From NCBI GenBank assembly GCA_020723045.1, contig DYJQ01000018.1, positions 12,768 through 17,834 of the forward strand: 5,067 bases of DNA, written 5' to 3'. Position numbers and translations under genes: made by a program. This DNA is from Candidatus Micrarchaeum sp. (lineage in GTDB: Archaea > Micrarchaeota > Micrarchaeia > CAILAH01). Each line of letters opens with the position of its first letter. Positions within the stretch are counted from its first letter, which is position 1. The notes beneath the pieces are model-generated. The model saw nothing but the letters and a program-made list of their open reading frames with translations, had not been told where the DNA came from and searched no databases. Shown here piece by piece: positions 4,485 through 5,067 of the stretch.

Positions 4485-4686
4485 AAGTATGTTTTTTGTA
4501 TACTAATCTTATTAGTCCTCTCTCCTCAAGAAATTCGAATAAGCCAGTGATGGTATTCTCATCAACCCTTGCCTCGCTCATTATCTGTTCTGCAGTCCTC
4601 TTCCCATCAATCAATCTGTATACGCTAACCCCCATCTTTCCGTACTCGCTCTCTATCAGTCTCTCAAATTGGTTTAGTGTGTTCAT
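4450..4686 (-). CDS. Small winged-helix-like protein, 78 aa, function unknown
   Basis: Not recognised as a named family. Residues 23-62 (YRLIDGKRTAEQIMSEARVD..., ending LEERGLIRL) have the pattern of a winged-helix unit: helix, turn, recognition-like helix, then a short strand. The D-G-x-R-T-x-E-x-I phrase resembles small archaeal helix-turn-helix modules that occur alone or attached to other domains. The tail (64-78, KKHTYGHTHASSTRP) is His/Lys-rich and is encoded within the overlap with the trmI-like gene. Start ATG 4684-4686 is well fixed: an in-frame TGA lies two codons upstream and GGTGG (4694-4698) sits 7 nt before it. It lies 27 nt after the upstream ORF on the same strand, so the three probably form one transcript. 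DNA binding, or protein contact as a regulator or adaptor, are both possible. Confidence 0.7.
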   Translation of the reverse strand: MNTLNQFERLIESEYGKMGVSVYRLIDGKRTAEQIMSEARVDENTITGLFEFLEERGLIRLVYKKHTYGHTHASSTRP

Positions 4687-4713
4687 TGCTCATCCACCCC
4701 ATTCCCATCCATG

Positions 4714-5049
4714 TTATGCTATGTGCGGGATATACTTCAGCCTATCATTACGCTTGCTAAAACTGTCTGCATACTGAGCAGAGGTGTAGTAAAGGTTTGT
4801 GAGCACTCTATCCTCCTCTTTGGCAATTACATTCTCTCCATTGAGCAGGGATTGTGCATTCTTACGCGCCACCTCTGCCTGCGTATCCAGCCTATCGATG
4901 AACATTTTCATTGTTTTTTCAGAGGTCATCTCCGCTGATCTCATCTTAGGTAAAAAGTACTCCGCATACCAAATCTTGGCCAAATCCTCACGCATAAACT
5001 GGTTCTCTTTAGGCGCATCGAATACATAAAGCTTGATAAGGACCGGCAT
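4714..5049 (-). CDS. Hypothetical alpha-helical protein, possibly partial at the window edge
   Basis: No family recognised. From ATG 5047-5049 it gives 111 aa: a short hydrophobic start (MPVLIKLYVF), then a charged, probably all-helical region rich in Lys, Glu, Arg and Met (about 14-105) with aromatic pairs (IWYAEYF 26-32, NLYY 85-88), ending YIPHIA. No signal peptide, membrane span or Cys/His metal site is seen. Two readings of the 5' end are open. The frame stays open upstream to the window edge (NFEKEV before the Met), so this could be the C-terminal part of a larger protein. Alternatively, another frame ends in ILKKK with its TAA overlapping this ATG (TAATG), the typical junction of an operon in which this is a complete gene. 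No Shine-Dalgarno precedes the ATG. It is first in the window of the minus-strand set leading to the winged-helix and trmI-like genes. Confidence 0.6.
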   Translation of the reverse strand: MPVLIKLYVFDAPKENQFMREDLAKIWYAEYFLPKMRSAEMTSEKTMKMFIDRLDTQAEVARKNAQSLLNGENVIAKEEDRVLTNLYYTSAQYADSFSKRNDRLKYIPHIA

Positions 5050-5067
5050 TACTTCTTTTTCAAAATT

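Noticed and set aside
1..5067. Mobile element, CRISPR array or defence system
   Set aside because: No transposase, integrase, terminal inverted repeats, regular repeat-spacer pattern or defence gene is visible; the content is core translation and tRNA genes.

Overview
This window is archaeal chromosome. The evidence is an archaeal/eukaryotic-type stalk set (uL1, uL10/P0, L12/P1), a Drg-family GTPase with a TGS domain, archease, an archaeal-type TrmI methyltransferase, TATA-like elements at about -26, purine-rich Shine-Dalgarno sequences on some genes, and a tRNA gene interrupted by bulge-helix-bulge (BHB) introns. Base composition is intermediate. The short proteins, overlapping genes and non-canonical tRNA intron would fit a compact-genome archaeon (for example a DPANN/Micrarchaeota-like lineage), but the phylum cannot be fixed by eye.

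Layout. On the + strand, 40-295 is a tRNA-Arg(GCG) gene in three exons (40-78, 178-198, 282-295). Its introns are 99 nt in the anticodon loop (37/38) and 83 nt in the T loop (59/60). A 21-nt gap with T tracts on both strands separates it from a minus-strand block, in transcription order rpl1 (2694-2056), rpl10 (about 2048-1185), rpl12 (1065-763) and archease (730-317). A 134-bp divergent promoter region separates rpl1 from drg (2829-3917, +). The drg stop codon directly abuts the stop codon of a second minus-strand cluster: a product-unknown alpha-helical ORF (5049-4714, possibly continuing past the window edge), a 78-aa winged-helix-like protein (4686-4450), and a short TrmI-like tRNA m1A methyltransferase (4484-3918) that overlaps it.

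How it fits together. Almost everything serves translation: the L1 stalk, the L10-L12 factor-recruiting stalk, a ribosome-associated GTPase, and tRNA maturation. Three elements converge on one theme: a tRNA whose T loop is split by an intron, archease (cofactor of the RtcB ligase that joins tRNA exons), and a TrmI-like enzyme whose family methylates adenines of the T loop. Joint function is inference. The most notable observations are the T-loop intron with a well-formed BHB, an uL10 that ends without the acidic factor-binding tail, and a TrmI lacking the usual N-terminal domain.
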